Shown in pieces: positions 9,760 through 20,609 of a stretch of 64,000 bases of DNA. A program made the translations under genes and the position numbers. Source of the DNA: Prorocentrum cordatum (lineage: Eukaryota; Sar; Dinophyceae; Prorocentrales; Prorocentraceae); contig CAUYUJ010019615.1 in the NCBI GenBank assembly GCA_963575745.1, positions 970,209 through 1,034,208 on the forward strand, read 5' to 3'. How positions within the stretch are numbered: the first letter of the stretch is position 1; every line of letters starts with the position of its first letter. The notes beneath the pieces were generated by a model. The model had not been told where the DNA came from, made no database searches, and saw only the letters and a list, made by a program, of their open reading frames with translations.

Positions 9760-10670
9760 CCCGCAACTGCCTACGAGCGAGGCCCTGCGCGAATCCGACA
9801 GAGATCGCGCAGACGCGCATCCGACACGGTGGCCCGACGATGGGCAGGCCTGCTGCCGCTGCCCAGGTCCTGCCGGAGATCACCGCGGGGGTGGCCATGG
9901 AGAGGGGGGGGTAAGACATGGAGGCTAAGGTGCGGCATCACTGGCCGAACATAGCTGGGGAGTGTCGGGAGGGAAAGCGCAGCAATGACTCGCCGCCGCT
10001 GGGGGCCCGTCGGCGTGGTTTTCCTTCGTCTTGCCTGAAAGCAGTGCTTTTTCTCGACGGGAAGACGCTCACAGGCTCCCTTTGGCGGCACGTCATTGAT
10101 AAAGCTTTCCTCAAAGCGGATTGCAATTGCCCTGAGTAGTTAGAAGGGGGGGTGCAGATTTTGTCTAGGCGGCTGGAGCTCACTTCGCGGAATTATCGTA
10201 TCACCCTGCGTTGCTCAGGGCACCGTGGACTCATTTCTAAGCCAGCCTCGGCCAGATATAGCCCACATGCAAAGCCACCTCTGGCCTCTCTATCCCCTTA
10301 GCAACCTCCGCCGCCTTCTCGATGGGAGGTTCAGTTCAGCCTTGGCGCTGGTAGATATCCGTGGTCGGAAACCGAACAGATCCGCGAAACATCCCCCTAA
10401 GCCCGTTGAATTCCGCATGGTCCAGCTTGATCCTGGGATTAATGTGGCTTTTTGGCGCTTCTCTGGACCATCTAAGGGGTCTTGGGTCTTGTGGGCCATG
10501 AAGTGGCTGGAGATCCTTTGGGCTCCCTGCGAGCTCCCCATCCTGGGCCTCTCTGGGGTCCCTCTCCCCCCCAACCCCAGCCCCTCCCCGCGTGCCTCCC
10601 CGCACCGCTTCCCCTCTGCCGTCTTCTCCTCCTTCCCCCTGCCCTCTCGAAGCGCGGGCATTTCCCACGG
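9760..10670. other. no recognised gene before exon 3
   Basis: Mixed sequence; it becomes C/T-rich (10560-10640), which fits a long pyrimidine stretch ahead of the acceptor at 10677. No other feature recognised. Confidence 0.35.
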
Positions 10671-10677
10671 CCGGCAG

Positions 10678-10729
10678 TTGGTCTGCAAGCTCTCGGGCAA
10701 GGCCCTCGAGGAGACCCTCCCCTTGAGCT
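10678..10729 (+). CDS. EF-hand protein, exon 3 (linker after the first EF-hand)
   Basis: Reads LVCKLSGKALEETLPLS, which fits the helix and LP-containing linker that follow the first EF-hand in this protein type. The acceptor CGGCCGGCAG follows a pyrimidine-rich stretch. Phase 0 matches the end of exon 2. The donor is unclear: AGCT followed by GAGGGG (GA donor) or TTGA followed by GCTGAG (GC donor), both leaving phase 1. The next recognised exon, at 33202, starts at phase 0, so at least one exon carrying the second EF-hand loop lies between and was not found. Confidence 0.55.
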
Positions 10730-10760
10730 GAGGGGGGGTGGGGGGCGGGGCCGAGGAAAC

Positions 10761-10968
10761 AAGAGCGGCATGAACGAAAGAGTCAGAGGAGAGAAAGGTA
10801 CCCATACCGCTACCCCTTTGTCAGTGTTCTTATTTTTCGGCCTCCTGGGAGGCCCTCGTCGCCACCGCTGGGTTCGCCTCGAAGTCCTCGTCAGAACGCA
10901 CCCGGGGAGAGGTCGGGGGAGTAGCGGTATCAGTACCTCGTGGTCTCCCCAAAGAGCGGCATGAACGA
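10761..10968 (+). mobile_element. introner-like element, copy 3, with 17-bp direct repeats
   Basis: Best-preserved copy. Left arm GGTACCCATACCGCTACCCC at 10797, core GAGGCCCTCGTCGCCACCGC, right arm GGGAGTAGCGGTATCAGTAC. It is flanked by a perfect 17-bp direct repeat AAGAGCGGCATGAACGA at 10761-10777 and 10952-10968, read as a target-site duplication. Element 10778-10951. The GT at 10798 and AG at 10953-10954 give it an intron-like form. It sits only about 50 bases downstream of exon 3. Confidence 0.85.
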
Positions 10969-10969
10969 G

Positions 10970-12540
10970 CACAGTCAAACTCGCCACGTGTCCTCCAAGC
11001 CGCAGCTCATTGCATGAGTATGCTTAGGGCAGGTCGTTTCGTGTGGCGTTTCCCTTCTTGCTTGGCGGTATGCTCCGTCACGCGATTGTCCGTCACGCGA
11101 CAGTGAGATTCAGTGGTCGCGCGCTCTTCAAACAAGAACGGTCACAAACAGTCGAAGGTCCGTGAGATGTCCTAGATCTGCGCTGAAGGCGCGCTGCGTG
11201 CGGCATGGGGGAGGGGGATTCTGCCAGCGCTGGTCAAAGAACTTTGCGCGGACCTTCAAACGTGTATGCTTATTTGTGTATCGTGCTCCCCGGGAAGTGT
11301 TGCTCACCGCCGTTGCTCTGCGATGATGGTCCTCTTCACTTGCATCAATGGTGACCGTTGCCTGCTGCGCAAACGCTTGTTGGCGCCACCGGCGCCTCAA
11401 GCTAAGGTGCCCCCGCAGCTGCTATGAGAAAGGAAGGGGAGGAACCCATATCCCCAGTCGTCGTGAACAATCAAACAGAGTTTCCCCAATGACATCGTGC
11501 CCAAAGCTATCACATAATTTATGGGGTGGAAGCAGCGATTTCCATGGAGTGTCGAGTCACGGTCGTTGAAACATCACGGCGTTGGAGGTGCGCGGAGAAT
11601 TGCAAGTTGTTTTTGATGTATCATTGCAGGCACTCGGCCATGCGACCACTGACAGTAGTATCTTCAGGAGGGAGGCCCCACTATTTGACTCTGATGAGGC
11701 CATCTTGTGGGAACCTTGCGCATCACGTGAGCCCAGATAGGGGAGTCGTCAGGTGCGGCTTCCCAGGTGACCACACGTGGCCCATCATAGGCCCCGGTTG
11801 CCCCGAGAATCCCACCAGCCTTTGGGGCGTACGTGGATTAACGAGCTAGCACTTCCAGCCCCATTATTCATCCTCTGCGTCCCCCCTCCCCCTGGGTCTT
11901 CACCCCTCCCCCCCGCGAGGTGTCAGAGTGTTGTTTGCTTTGGCTGCAGAGTTTCAGGAGGGCTCCGAGAGGGCCCCAACTAGACTACAACTGCCTCCGA
12001 GATGGCGCAGTGCAACCCAAGACGGCTCCACTGATAGCTTCCAGAATGCCTCCAAGAGGTCCCAACATCGCCCCAAGACGGCGATCTTGCAATGCGGACC
12101 CCGAGAATTCCCTGGGACGGGTTTCTCATCACGAGTTGTTTTTGACGGTCCCGGGGTCGGGGAGGACCCCCAGGGGCCGAACATCGCAAGATGCCCCCTC
12201 ATGCCGCTTGTGTGTTTGCCTTCACGGCGCGAGGGGTCGGGATGAGTTTGCTCTTCCAGCTCCCTTCTCCCCCTCCTCCTCCTCCTGCTTTTCCCTCTTC
12301 CTCCTCTAGCTCCTGACCCTCCGCCTCTTCCTCCTTCTCCTCCTCCTCCTTCTCCTCCTCCTCCTTCTCCTCCTTCTCCACACCCTAGCCCCCCTTTTGC
12401 CCAGAGATGACGCATCAGGTTCGGCCTGCGTCTCATGACGCGTTTCCATACCTCGCGCCCGCACGGCCTCCCCCGCCGCCGCGCTGCTGTCTCTCGTCCG
12501 GCGCTGGTGTTGTACGATGAAGCTCTTCAGTTGGATGCTC
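10970..12540. other. no gene; dispersed repeats and a (CTC)n patch
   Basis: Several short frames, none recognised. 12100-12190 carries the TTTTTGACGGTCCCGGGG dispersed fragment. 12318-12378 is a CTC/CTT array. Confidence 0.4.
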
Positions 12541-12794
12541 AGAGTGATCGTGCCGAAAAGAGGTTTTGTGATATCCCTGCTAAGTCCGTCACGCAGATGT
12601 GATTCGTTTCCGTGGCACTGGAGAGCGAGATCGCGATGTGGCGGCGCCCCGCTCGACTCGACCGTTCCTTACAGCATTGCGGTCAGGCTGGACACCTGCC
12701 CCCCCCCCAGCGCGAACAAAAAATATGGCTATGCGTTCCTGCTTCGACGTCGTGTGTTTCGCCCCCCACACACATTGTGCACGTGCCGACCATG

Positions 12795-13375
12795 CCCGTG
12801 AAGTTGAAGGGGACAGTCGCGGCAACGCGGCTAAGGTCAGGCAGGAACGACATTATTGTTTCGATAGTGTACTTCCCACCGATACCTTCGCCTCGACGAG
12901 AAGCCCGCGAAAACGGCGACACATACACGCATGTGCAGTTCAGGCAGACGGTCGGTGCTTTATGTGACTGGTTTGAAAAGACCCTCGCTTGGGCAATCGG
13001 CAGGTCGGCGTATTATTTTCGGTTTCGAGCTGAACGGCGGCGCGGCCTGCGTGCCCATACGAAGGGTGTGATCGAAGAGGTCGCGTCACCTGCTCTTGGC
13101 CTGCATGACCGCGCGATACAGCGATACGCAGATGACAAGATGCTCGGGCTGTGCGAGAAGTTTGGGCGGAGGGTGGTCTCGAGCGACTCCGACGTGGGGT
13201 CTACTTGTCATGGAGATGCGGTGCGTATTGCACATCAACCACGTGGCCATCTTCGCGTGGCAGGATCCTTTGGTGCGCAGAGTGAGCCCGTTGCAGCTGG
13301 CCACTCTTCGTCTTTGATGGATTCCGCGCCCCTGGGTTTCAGGTTCACGTGCCGATATTGACGGATGTTATATAT
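12795..13375 (+). pseudogene. LINE A endonuclease (EEP-like) remains
   Basis: One frame gives VPVKLKGTVAATRL-like sequence (actual start MPVKLKGTVAATRL), then DIIVSIVYFPPIPS and FRQTVGALCDWFEKTL. These fit the middle strands of endonuclease/exonuclease/phosphatase folds in dinoflagellate LINEs. Further on are LGLHDRAIQRYADDKMLGLC and VVSSDSDVGSTCHGD. The catalytic IDHV-type motif near 13240 reads INHVAIF in another frame. Frameshifts separate these pieces, so no active nuclease is encoded. Confidence 0.65.
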
Positions 13376-13937
13376 AATTTGAAGGCCCTTGTCGTGCAGT
13401 TGCGAACGCGATGGGTTTTCGATCGACTGGGCGAAGGAATGCGCAGCGGCGACGGAGTGGCCCGATTTGGTCGGACTCTCCAAGCAGCGTATGCCTCCTA
13501 CCCCGATTACTTCGACGATCTCTACTCGGCCGCGGCGCCCGATGCAAAGTGGGAGCGTTGGACGGAGACGGCGTTTCAGGTAGTTCGCGGGGCCAGTCCA
13601 GCCAAGCCCAGGCTGGAGCGCACGCGAGCTGAAAAGTTTCAACTACTACCTGAGCGCAGGCGCCTGCGCGAAGAGGAAGCCGACGCGCTCGAGACGCGCA
13701 CGGCACTCTCGACGTCTGCGGGCTCGCAGGCGCTCGAAGGAGGAGGAGCAGAGGGTCGCGAGGACGGTGGGGGAGATCGGCGAAGTGCGTGGCATCAGCC
13801 AGTTTGTGGAAGCAGTTTGGCGCTTACGCATTTTGGCGGCGAGGCGTCGGAGGTGCAACGCGGCCGAGGGCTTCGTTCCGAAGCGCAGCGAGCTCATCCA
13901 GCATGTCGAGCAGGGCCGGCGAGCCCGGCGGGCTTGA
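13376..13937 (+). pseudogene. LINE A linker between endonuclease and RT
   Basis: Reads FDRLGEGMRSGDGVARFGRT, then YFDDLYSAAAPDAKWERWTE and ERTRAEKFQLLPERRRLREE. A frameshift near 13690 follows, and a second frame continues with RTVGEIGEVRGISQFVEAV and ends at a TGA at 13935. This charged helical linker is typical of this LINE group. Function not established. Confidence 0.6.
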
Positions 13938-13999
13938 TGCTGTGCTCATCGGTTCGGATGAGTTTCGACGGCGGTGCCTCGTACGCAATCTTACCTCGG

Positions 14000-15690
14000 G
14001 TCAGCCATGGTGAAAAGGGCCGCCTGCTTGATTTGGCGCTCGCCGCTGTTCCCGGCCAGCTTGCCGCGCGCGCGCTGGTTCAGCGCCCGGGCGTCGAGGT
14101 GCGTCGACGCGTTGAACGACTGGTTGTTTGGCCGCAGCAGCGCGCGCTGATTGCCGTTCGCGGCGTCGAGGGGCGCCGAGGTTCGAGCGCGGTCGAAGGT
14201 TGCGTCGGTGGCGGCGCCTGCCTCATTCGGCAAGCAGAAAATCAGATCCCCCCCTATCCCGACGACCACTACGTTTGAGCTTGCCCGCAGAAGTGTCGCA
14301 ACAATCTCGCGCGCCTGGGAGGCCGCGGCGGCCGCGTCAGCGAGGGCTCTATGGGGCAGCGCATGCGCCCAGGAGCGATTTCGGCCAAACGCCGCCTCGT
14401 CCAGGTACGGGCGCCTTCTCAGGGGCGCCGCCGACGCGGCGTCGACGCGGTGCCCCCCCGCGCATGCCAGGACGTAGCTGGGGCGAGTCCGGATGGGTTT
14501 CCCAGGGGGGGTGGGGCGGGGCCGCTTCGCTTCTGCATCGAGCAATGGTGATGTCCTGATTGTCCCGCACTGACACGAGTCAGCGCCAGAATTGCTCGCA
14601 TTCGCCCCCGAACGCATCGACCCCCCAACGCTTAAATCTCCGCCGCTGTAGGCGCGCCTCCGAACGAGCTGGTCTAGTTCGACAGTAATCAACGCAGAGT
14701 CGGCCATTCCGCGCGCATTCGGCGCCGATGAGCGCCGTGGGAAGGTAGCGCCCTGCAACGTTTAATCTGCCGTCGCTTCTACATTTGCGCAGCCGCTTTC
14801 GGCTTCGACGCGTCGCCCCCCCCTCCCCCTCCGCCGCCCCTTGCCGCGCTGCCTAGGCCAGGGCAGGGGTGTCTTCCGCGATCGGGGGACGGGCCCCGAC
14901 GCGGGACTACGACCATCTGGAGTTGGGAAGGACGAATTCGAGACTGCGACCGCGGCGGCGTCTCGGGCGTCGCTCAGGCGAGCTGCCTCGCCCCGCGGAG
15001 CCCCGTCCGAGGTGCCGGGGATTGCGCTCGGACCCGGGCGACGGTGCAATGGCAGGCGGCAGCGTCGACCTCGGCGCGACAAGTGCGAGGGGGGGAAGGC
15101 GCGCCGCGTGAAGTTTTTGAACCTCGCCATCGGCTGCCAGGCAATAGGCGCAGGCTTGGGCAATGTCCGGAGGGGCATGCTGCCCCTCTCGCCGAGAGGG
15201 CGCCCATGCGCATCATGAATCGTATTCGCCGCACGCGTCGGGCACTTGTTGTTTGGCATCATTCAGCCGCGACAGACAAAACCAAAAGGCGGCAACAAGC
15301 GCGAGTTCCAGGCCGATCTAAACACACACACACACACACACACAAAAACACACACACATGTATGTATGTATATACATATATATGTATATATGTATATACA
15401 TATGTACATATATATACACACGGACTGCGTCGGATGGGGGCGGCGCGTTCAAGGCGCAGTTGCGGGGGGCTCGTCGGGGCGCCCCCCCCGCCGCGAGCGC
15501 GGACGTCGTCGAGGCCGCAACCGCGAGGGGACCTTGCTGTTCCAGATTGGTCCCCGGCGGAGGCTGCGGCGACTTGGCGCGTCAAACCTGACGGCCACAT
15601 GAGACATAAGTAATGTCTTCGGCTCGTCGCGCATCGGCTCGCGGCGTCGCGCGGTGGGGCACGCCGCGCAGCCAGAGGAAAAGCGCCGCG
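14000..15690. other. middle of LINE A: unrecognised sequence and a microsatellite
   Basis: No clear RT fingers in any frame. A long minus-strand frame at 13991-14758 lies antisense to the element and has no recognised domain. (CA)n followed by TATG/TATA repeats occupies 15320-15422. Confidence 0.45.
15320..15422. repeat. (CA)n-(TATG)n-(TA)n compound microsatellite
   Basis: ACACAC run followed by ATGTATGTATGTATATAC and related TA-rich words. The same kind of compound repeat occurs at 26075-26115, 32960-33030 and 41650-41715. Confidence 0.9.
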
Positions 15691-15699
15691 TCCAGTGGG

Positions 15700-16420
15700 G
15701 GCGCGAGATGAGCACGTTTCGCGACGCGCGCTCTGGTGGCGGCGAAGACATGCGAAATCGGCGCGGGGCCATCGCGGGCGATGCACCATCGGCTCTTGTT
15801 TTTCGCGAGGACGTTTCGAGCACCCATCGACGACTGGTTGAGCCAATTGCGGGCTGCGGCGTGGCCTGCTGCCGCGCCTCCCCGCGCGCCTGGCGCCGCT
15901 GGCCGAGTGGCGGGCTTTTCCCCGCCCCTGACGTTCCGCGCGCCGATGGCCCAGCGAGGCCTTATGCGCTGCCTGGCCACCGCAGTCGGAGATACCCGTC
16001 GATCTGAGCACCAGAGTTTACGCCGACGGTGCGAATCTCATGAGTCTAGTCTTGTCTGCCCGCAATGCGGTTATGCCTCTCGGCGCGCGTCGCGAGCCTT
16101 GTCGCGCACTGCAGTGCGGCTTCATATGTGCACGCGCAACCCCGACAAGAGTTCCGCGCCCCCGTGTTTTCTTGGCGCTGGATTTCAGCAGCAGTCGCAG
16201 CAGTTGCTCAGCGGTCGGGCACCCATTGCCGGCGCGGCGCAGCATGGCAACGCGGCGCTCGGCATCCAAGTCTCGACCGCGGCCAGCTCCACGGGCGAAC
16301 TACGCCGACGGCTTCAAGCAGCGCGTCGAGGACACTACGACACGCGCCGCTCCCGGTCTCGCAACCGAGCGCGGCGACTGTTGAGGATCACGTTTGGGGA
16401 GGCGCGGCGGCGCGGGAGAT
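15700..16420 (+). pseudogene. LINE A reverse transcriptase remains (palm and thumb)
   Basis: The polymerase motif C region reads VYADGANLM (16016-16042), one residue away from the usual YADD, so a catalytic Asp is lost. In a second frame, NPDKSSAPPCFLGAGF, QQLLSGRAPIAGAAQHG and LGIQVSTAASSTGELRRRL follow, as expected for motif D and the thumb. At least two frameshifts. Assigned by pattern only. Confidence 0.55.
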
Positions 16421-16869
16421 CGCGCAGGAGGAAGGAAGAGGGCGCTGCGGACCGAGGCCGTCGCCAAAGAAGAGAATCTGTATAACGGCGGCGCACGACG
16501 CTGGCGCGCAGGTTCCGGGTGGCGAGGTGCTACGAGGAGGGGCAGTCAAATTGATTATGGGTCTGCCTGCGTCGTCTCTGGAGCGCGCGTTCCCGCCCTG
16601 TGCCGAGCAGTTGGGGGCGGAGCTCAAGTCTCGGATGACGCCGCGCAGGCGTCGGGGGCGCTCGCTGCAGACGGCGCTCGACGGCCTCGACTTGCGAGCG
16701 CGAGCGGCATGGGCGGCGGGGGTGACAGAGCGAGTTTCGCCGCTGGTCGTGAAACTGCCGCGGGGCGTCCGCAATGCAATGCTTTCAATTTGTCGGCGCC
16801 GAGCGAGAAGAGCCAGTTTTGTCGGTGGGTCACGGAGTCAGAAGGCCGTTCCAGGATGGAGGAAGACTT

Positions 16870-16970
16870 GGTGTCTCTATAGGGGTCGGCTGCGATGATG
16901 GCGCCCCAGAAGTGCGGTGGAATGGTTGTCTCTACGGCGTCGGCTGCTCGCGCGGCGCCCCAAAGTGGTG
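16870..16970. repeat. two tandem 55-bp units at the LINE A 3' part
   Basis: TGGTGTCTCTATAGGGGTCG and TGGTTGTCTCTACGGCGTCG each lead into CGGCTGC...GGCGCCCCA(G/A)AAGTG-like sequence; a local tandem duplication. Confidence 0.6.
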
Positions 16971-17397
16971 AAATTGATTTCCCTGCGGCGTCGCCGGACC
17001 CTACTGCGTCCCACGACGACGCTGGGGCGGGGCGCGTGCCTCGGGAGCTCCCGCGGCCACGTCGACGCCGAGCGACACCTCGAGGGCGGCTTCGAGAGTG
17101 GAGCGAGGGGGGGACGCGTCCGCGGAGGGCCAGAGACGCGGTCTGGTTGACCTGCGGCAGGGTAGCGGTAGGCAGGTCAGAGGTAGCCGTGGAAATTGCA
17201 AGCAGCAGAAAAAAAGCTCAGCAGCGAGCTAAACCGTCGCCGATGGCCGAGCGAAGGCAACTCGGGGTTTTCCATGGGGGGGCGCTTTGTTATCCTAGGT
17301 GTTTGCTCGCGCTGCAGGTCGATCACACTTTGTCGTGCAGTGTGTAGCGTGGTCGAATATCGCTCAGATGTTCGGCCCGATGCAGGTCCTGTCCTGC

Positions 17398-17510
17398 CTT
17401 GTCCTCCTCGCCCTCCTCTACCTCCCTCCACTCCCTCCCCCCCCCCCCCCCCCTCCCCCTCAATCTTCCTCCATCCGCCTCCTCCTCCTCTTCCTCTTCC
17501 TCCTCCGTGG
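17398..17510. repeat. C-run and CTC-rich tract
   Basis: CTC/CCT repeats with an 18-base C-run near 17439, directly ahead of the spliced-leader-like string at 17505. Confidence 0.8.
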
Positions 17511-17520
17511 CCATTTTGGC
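17505..17520 (+). other. possible spliced-leader relic at the LINE B 5' end
   Basis: CCGTGGCCATTTTGGC matches 15 of the first 16 bases of the dinoflagellate spliced leader as I know it (CCGTAGCCATTTTGGC). The last bases differ (AAATG instead of TCAAG). It lies about 170 bases upstream of the first LINE B open frame. A trans-spliced LINE mRNA that was reverse transcribed would leave such a relic. Confidence 0.45.
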
Positions 17521-17675
17521 AAATGTCCCTTGGGCCCCGCGGGGTCCAAATGGGGCCTGAGCGCCGTCGGTGGTCTGGTTCGTCGGCGCAGTGGGTGCGC
17601 GCCAGCGTTCCGCATTCAGAAAAATGATCGCCCCCGCTTTCCGAGCGCGCCTTTCCCCGTGTTTCTGTTTTTTTT

Positions 17676-18980
17676 ATGTCTCGAGTGCCGCGATGCGGCG
17701 CGTGCCCAGCGATGGCGAATCCGCATCTCGCACCGACCGAGGCTCTACGCATCGCGAACGACGACGTTGTCGCAGGGGGCGCGACCGTGATCGCGAACGA
17801 CGACGTTGTCGCAGGGGGGCGCGATCACACTTGCGCGTCGTCTCGCAGCAGCAATGGCGGGACACGCCACTCGCGTTATGCGGCTGCCGCTCCTCCTGCT
17901 CCTGTATCCGGTGGCCATCGTGGACCAGGTTCTGCAGATCCACCATCTGCTATGTCTGCTTCTGAGCTGCAGCAACCCGCTCGCAATCGCAACTCAGGCG
18001 GCCACCTTCCCTGGCCACGCAGTTCCCCATGTAACCATCGTGCTGCTCGTGGCCCTCTTCAAGGGTCAGGTGGCCCCTGGCGCCCTGCAAGCTCAGGCAC
18101 CCGCGCGGGCGCCCCGGTTGATGTCGTCGAATCAGCGGACCCCGAGGCCTTCGCTAAGCAGATGGATGACATCAGGCACGAGATCCTTGGGATCATAGGC
18201 GCGGCCCACAACGACATGCGCGACGCGGCGCTCAACGCCCCAAAGCCCCAGGTGGCCCGACTGGAGGCTCATGATGGGCAGATTCGGTAGACCGCGCTGA
18301 CGCTCTTCGAGCTGGCGGTGCTGCCCTTCGCGCCGACGTGGACCGAGTTCAGCAAACGCTGGCGCGGGCCCAATCCTTGCAAGCCGGCGCGGTGGACCTG
18401 GCGCGCCCTGCCACGTGCGATAGGCCGCCCGACCCGAGGCTCTTCGGCATCAGCTGCGCTTGCCCACGTCGCTGGACGAAGTGCGGAGCGCCCTCGCAGC
18501 ATGGCTTGAGGCTTGAGGATGCCAGCGTTGGCCAGTCCAGCACAAAGCTCCACGGTCAGTCGCCTGGAAGCTCCATTACCTTCAGCTGCCTTGTTGTGCT
18601 ATTGGGCTTGCTCGCGCCGTTCGATTGGCTCAAGCATCGCAGCTCCCTGGAGGTGCCTGGAGACGCTTCAGCGCAGCCGCTGCCGCTGGAGGGAGCGACG
18701 GCAGATGCATAAACGCAGACAAGCGCCCTAATAACGTCAGGACCCAACTTCATGGCAAGCGAATTCTCGTGCTTCTTCAACAAGCACACCTGCACTTGAA
18801 GTGGCGTCTCTTACGGCCCCGAGGCATCATCGGTGCTCGCACCATCCCTGTGGTCGAAATTGTACCACAAGGACCTGAAGAACCTGCCAAGCTGGCGCGG
18901 TCGCCTGCAGCTGTCGCGCAGCTGGGCATCGACTTCAACGCCGTCACGGCGACCTTCCGACAGCAGCTGCAGGGCGTTGA
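17676..18980 (+). pseudogene. LINE B gag-like first region
   Basis: The first frame (17676-18290) contains a 37-bp tandem duplication (17752-17825) and ends in a charged coiled coil (MDDIRHEILGIIGAAHNDMR). Later pieces in shifted frames include DRPPDPRLFGISCA (about 18430) and DKRPNNVRTQLHGKRILVLL (about 18717). RPRGIIGARTIPVVEI and AVAQLGIDFNAVTATFRQQL follow. This series matches the RNA-binding-like region upstream of the endonuclease in dinoflagellate LINEs. Not a single ORF any more. Confidence 0.6.
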
Positions 18981-19124
18981 CACTTCAGCATGGGCGCTAT
19001 CCTAGCAAGATGTGGCTACCCTGTGGCTCGCAAGAGCTCAAGGTCGCCACGTAGAGCGCCCGCGGACTTTGTTAGCATAAACGCATGCGTCGTCGCAAGA
19101 AGTTCGACAAGCTGAAGCGCATGT

Positions 19125-19934
19125 TTGCAAGTCGCCACGTCATCGCTAGCCAGGGGGCCCCCAGGAGGCCCACGGCAATTCGTTGACCTTGGCAGCACTC
19201 CTCAACCAATGCCTTCCGCTACGGGCTCGTCTACTCGGGATACGAGATTGCCGATCATAAGTACGATGACGACCGATGCGAGCACTGGCGGGGCGAAGAT
19301 GATCCCCCCTTGGCACCCGCAGGCCGTCCATTCCAGCGTGCCCTCCCATCGGCTACCTGTCTGTCATCGCCGAGTGCGGGTGCCTGGCCGAGCTCAACAC
19401 TTGGAGATCCCCAGCCCCGCCACGAACAGGATGATCCGCCTCCTCAACACACGCAACTACGGGATCGACCGCCAGCATAGGCAGCGGATACGTGACCTCT
19501 GGATCTCTAACTTGGCCTGGGCGCGGGGCGATGAACTACCCCGGCTTGCAATGCGCGGCGATTACAGCGTGAGTTCATTCCTCCATCAGCCATTGGTCTT
19601 CCCCCAGCGACGCCACGCACGACCATCTCAAGATAGACGGGCCTCTCAGGCTGAGCCGTTTTTGCGAAACCTGTTTGACTCTGGCATGCTGGAAATTGCG
19701 AGCTCATTGCCTACGCGCTTTTCTCGAGCGACGGTGTCGCTGAGCAGGGTCGACCGATGCTTCGTCTCTCTCAGCTCACATTTCGTCATTGACTGTGTCG
19801 CCGCGGTTGACGTGGTTCAGGAGGCATCGGCGTTATCGGACGGGGCTCTTTCAGATCACGCTGCGCTGGCTCTACGATTTACCCCCGCTGCTGCACCTGG
19901 TCAGGACCTGCGGAGCATTCCGAGCTCCATCTAG
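19125..19934 (+). pseudogene. LINE B endonuclease (EEP) remains
   Basis: A 269-codon frame whose C-terminal half reads LFDSGMLEIASSLPTRFSRA, then SRVDRCFVSLSSHFVIDCV and SDGALSDHAALALRF. The SxxDRxF and SDHxAL motifs are the conserved end of LINE endonucleases, with the catalytic Asp-His of the SDH motif present. The N-terminal half of the frame lacks a clear match, consistent with frameshift decay. Confidence 0.75.
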
Positions 19935-20600
19935 CGTGAGAAACGCTTAAAGGTCATCCTCCAGAGATGCACCGACTGCGCTAACCTAGACGAGATGGAG
20001 ATGTCGGACGCACTTCTACGATTGAAGGAGCTGATGCACATGGCTGCCTCCATGGCACGCGGCGAAGTACAACGAAGCCATCGACTGCCTGCTGGGACTG
20101 GGGCACTCGTAACATAACGCACGACGCCACGGGCCATCGCAAGAGATGCATTCCGGCAAGATCCCGCACTGCTCGTCGTCTTCTGAACAACCTGGACTTG
20201 GCCAAACGTTTCCTCGGCACCATTGAGGAAGGCATGGTCTATATCGCAGAGCCCGAACAGTTTCGATCGCACACTTGCGACGCGAACCAGCGGCGCTTCC
20301 AACGGATGAGCCAGTCGGCAGCTCGAGCAGCAGCGCGACGAGCCCCCCCTTCCTCATGGCGATGCCGACCCAGTTGGACTACCAGACCACATCAAACTTC
20401 ATGAGACGAGCATGCGGCAGGGCAGGCCCTAGCTTGGAACCCTGGATCGCGCAGGCTGCTGCTGCAGGAGTGAAGCGCATGCAAGCTGGCTCGCAGGTCG
20501 TGGAGCGCGAGCCCGCAGCCCTGGCCGCGCATATCCGCGACTACTGGCAGCCGGTCTTCTCGGAGACCACGGCTAGTGAACAGGCCATCCAGGAGCATTG
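19935..20600 (+). pseudogene. LINE B endonuclease-RT linker
   Basis: Pieces RLKVILQRCTDCANLDEMEM and ALLRLKELMHMAASMARGEV follow the endonuclease. The frame ending at 20601 has ALAAHIRDYWQPVFSETTAS, a typical pre-RT helix (HIRDYWxPVF). Several stops. Confidence 0.6.
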
Positions 20601-20609
20601 AGATCGACG

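Larger units (their letters stand above)
12550..17100 (+). mobile_element. LINE A, decayed non-LTR retrotransposon
   Basis: About 4.5 kb in the plus direction: endonuclease remains (12.79-13.37 kb), endonuclease-RT linker (13.38-13.94 kb) and reverse transcriptase remains (about 15.7-16.4 kb). Reading frames are broken many times. The central part (14-15.7 kb) is poorly recognisable and contains a microsatellite insertion at 15320-15422. Ends could not be fixed and no target duplication was found. The order matches LINEs with an apurinic-type endonuclease ahead of RT. Confidence 0.65.

Noticed and set aside
9253-9954. 233-codon plus-strand ORF with CRCIADASATS-type text
   Set aside because: The middle is a reading of the CGATGCATCGGCGA minisatellite and the CTC array; no conserved domain.
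13991-14758. 255-codon minus-strand ORF antisense to LINE A
   Set aside because: No recognised family; high GC easily gives long open frames, and the plus strand carries LINE A parts on both sides.
15259-16011. 250-codon minus-strand ORF with a Tyr/Val-rich end
   Set aside because: The C-terminal part is a translation of the CA/TATG microsatellite; the rest is antisense to LINE A.
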